The position numbers and the translations under genes were made by a program. The notes below the pieces were generated by a model, which was given only the letters and a program-made list of their open reading frames with translations, searched no databases and was not told the DNA's origin. This document shows positions 62,278 to 64,000 of a stretch of 64,000 nucleotides of DNA, one piece after another. Source of the stretch: Eremophila alpestris peregrina. Lineage: Eukaryota > Chordata > Aves > Passeriformes > Alaudidae. How positions within the stretch are numbered: the stretch's first letter is position 1; every line of letters starts with the position of its first letter. The DNA lies in contig WMCF01000003.1 in assembly GCA_009792885.1 (NCBI GenBank), positions 10,706,518 through 10,770,517 of the forward strand, read 5' to 3'.

Positions 62278-63059
62278 TTACAGAATGATAAGTCTCTACT
62301 ATGTCAGAGAATGGGCTCTGTCCTTCTATTTGCTAGTGCATTATATCACAGTGGACAAGATGCAATATTAATGTTAAATGCAAGATAAACTACAGTTTTA
62401 GTGCTTGAAAATGTTTATTTTTAGCTTTCCAATGGGGACACTGCTTTCTTCTTGATAAGTTGCAAAACTTTCTCCACTTATTGAGAGAAGAGCTTATATC
62501 TTAAAATTGAATATATCAGCTTCATAAAAATGTGAGTAATATGAGCCCACTGTACTGAGCAAAAACATTGCAATTGAAGATTTCTAGGTAAACAAGGAAT
62601 AGTTCTCCATAAAATTTTTTAATTCACATGTTTTATCAATGAGACTTCTGGCATTCTTTCTTATTTTTTCATCCCATTTATTTTTAAACGATTCAGGGCT
62701 TTATTTATTTTTTAAATATCTCAATAGCTCTGCCAATAAACAAAAATGCCAAGGAATGTAGCAGATTTGTTTGGCTGCATTTACTGTTTGGGGAAAACAG
62801 AATTACAATTAAGAGACCAGAAAGCAACAATTTCATGTAAACTTCAGTGGCTGATAACAGCTTTGAGATACTGAATAATCATGCATGGTATGGGTAGCTG
62901 TAAAAGTACAATGAAAGTGTCATACCTTCAGACATGCATAAATTATCCATCTGTGCAGAAGATTTTGGAGTAGATTTGTAATATCACAGTCATATAAGGT
63001 AACTCTAAACAATAAGAGCATGCAAGAGTATTTGAAACAATTGGTTTACAGTTTTGGGG

Positions 63060-63075
63060 TTTTTTTTTTTTTTTT
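63060..63075. repeat. Poly-T tract (T16)
   Basis: An uninterrupted T run after gggg. No SINE is recognised. Confidence 0.85.
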
Positions 63076-63910
63076 ATGAAGCATTGTATGCAATTCTTTT
63101 AATTGTATGATAACCTCTAGAGTGAATCCCTCTTCCATTCTTGGAAATAGTGTTATGGTTCCTCCAAATCTCATTTTAGGTGTTAACCAAATATACATTA
63201 TTGTCATCAGGCCCATATCAAAACATTATTTAAGCAGAAATTATTTATTCTTTAAGCTTTCCTCAGTAAAATATTCTTCTAATGAGGAGTAAAAGCAGTA
63301 AAAAAAAGTATTTTTTATGTTTAATTAGAATGTCTATTCTTTCTCAAAGTGATAGCTTTTATACAATGTCTCAAATATTTCTTAACCCTAAATAGTTTGT
63401 CTATGAAAATAATTTTGTTTCCTACATTTAGAAGAATATTAACACTTCAACACTAAGTTTTATTCATTTAAATACATAAAAATATGTCCAATTACCTGCT
63501 ATGCTTTGCTTATAGGTTTAGTTTTCGTGTCATTTCCTAGGAAAAATCCAGCAATGTAAAAAATGTAAGCTGTAGAAATGTGAAAATGCAGCTTTGACTT
63601 TGCCCACTGGAGGGAGTGCACAGACACTTTCCCGAGGTGCGAGTCAATGCCTCGTGCTCTGCTGGGGAAGTTGTTCTCTTTACAGGTTGTAGCTATAGAA
63701 ATAAACTTTAAAAGTGTAAAAATACACAAACGGGTGAATTAAAAAAAAAAAATCTAAAGAAATGCTGGTCTTCCTAAATGCTAGACTTTCCAGAACAAAT
63801 GAAGAATCCAGGCCTATGAACTTTTATAGACATCATTTAATTTTCTAATTTCATTTCACTCAATTAATAATGTCAGGGTTTTTTTTCCAAGCAATTCCTA
63901 GTAGGAGTAA

Positions 63911-64000
63911 AAAAAAAAAATTGAAAAAAAGAGAAAAGGAAAGGAAAATAAAAAGGAAACAAAAAAGTAAGAAAAAGAGCAAAAAGTGGGGAAAAGAAGA
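63911..64000. repeat. A/purine-rich tract at the window end
   Basis: The last 90 bases are almost entirely A and G (AAAG, GGAAA and AAAAAG units) with only a few pyrimidines. The tract may continue beyond the window. Confidence 0.8.

Larger units (their letters stand above)
61588..63906. other. Unique AT-rich stretch without genes
   Basis: Only homopolymer-rich tracts (62206-62277 and 63060-63075) and chance open frames are seen. Confidence 0.55.

Noticed and set aside
1..64000. tRNA, rRNA, snRNA and known microRNA genes
   Set aside because: Reading both strands by eye, I found no tRNA box A/B pairs with a cloverleaf, no snRNA 5' ends and none of the familiar microRNA seeds in a long hairpin. 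A covariance-model scan would be decisive.

Overview
The window is about 64 kb of AT-rich vertebrate nuclear DNA with no complete protein-coding gene. It looks avian, and probably from a songbird or near relative. The main evidence is the interspersed repeats: several 5'-truncated CR1 LINE fragments with the conserved CR1 3' region, one decayed solitary LTR of a type I recognise from avian endogenous retroviruses, and a second LTR-like block. There are no Alu, L1 or other mammal-type repeats. Repeat density is low and simple-sequence tracts are short, which also fits a bird. Species and chromosome cannot be read from the sequence. The setting is either an intergenic desert or long introns.

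Layout. 1-2306 is plain AT-rich DNA with a 12-bp hairpin at 755-782. 2307-2770 is a CR1 fragment (+). 2771-15764 is mostly unique, with a (TG)9 tract, two perfect palindromes and a weak promoter-like patch near 8380-8590. At 15765-15802 two complete 19-bp Tn5/Nextera mosaic ends lie head to head, which is a library or assembly artefact and not biology. 15803-36330 is mostly unique, with small CR1 remnants (22374-22440, 24779-25165, 32425-32507), simple repeats and a repeat-free block (29560-30280) that resembles a conserved regulatory element. 36331-38165 holds a solitary LTR (-) followed by a CR1 fragment (+). 40107-40162 is a short, probably ancient, dispersed repeat. 42829-42977 is a second artefact: a perfect 65-bp direct duplication flanking a 17-bp partial mosaic end. 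43040-44274 is a compact cluster of LTR-like promoter block, CR1 (-) and (TA)24.

44275-64000 is again mostly unique. It contains a possible signal-peptide first exon (52846-52907), a few short splice-flanked open segments downstream (55166-55208, 55584-55623, 57843-57940), an interrupted (TTTC)n tract, a candidate CTCF site (60413-60426) and a head-to-head pair of CR1 3' fragments (61178-61587). The window ends in an A/purine-rich tract.

No operon-like or cooperating gene set is present. The most solid discoveries are the two adapter-derived artefacts, which matter because any feature called across them would be false. The most interesting biological lead is the possible secreted-protein exon series after 52.8 kb, which I rate as low to moderate confidence. 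I see no convincing undescribed system.
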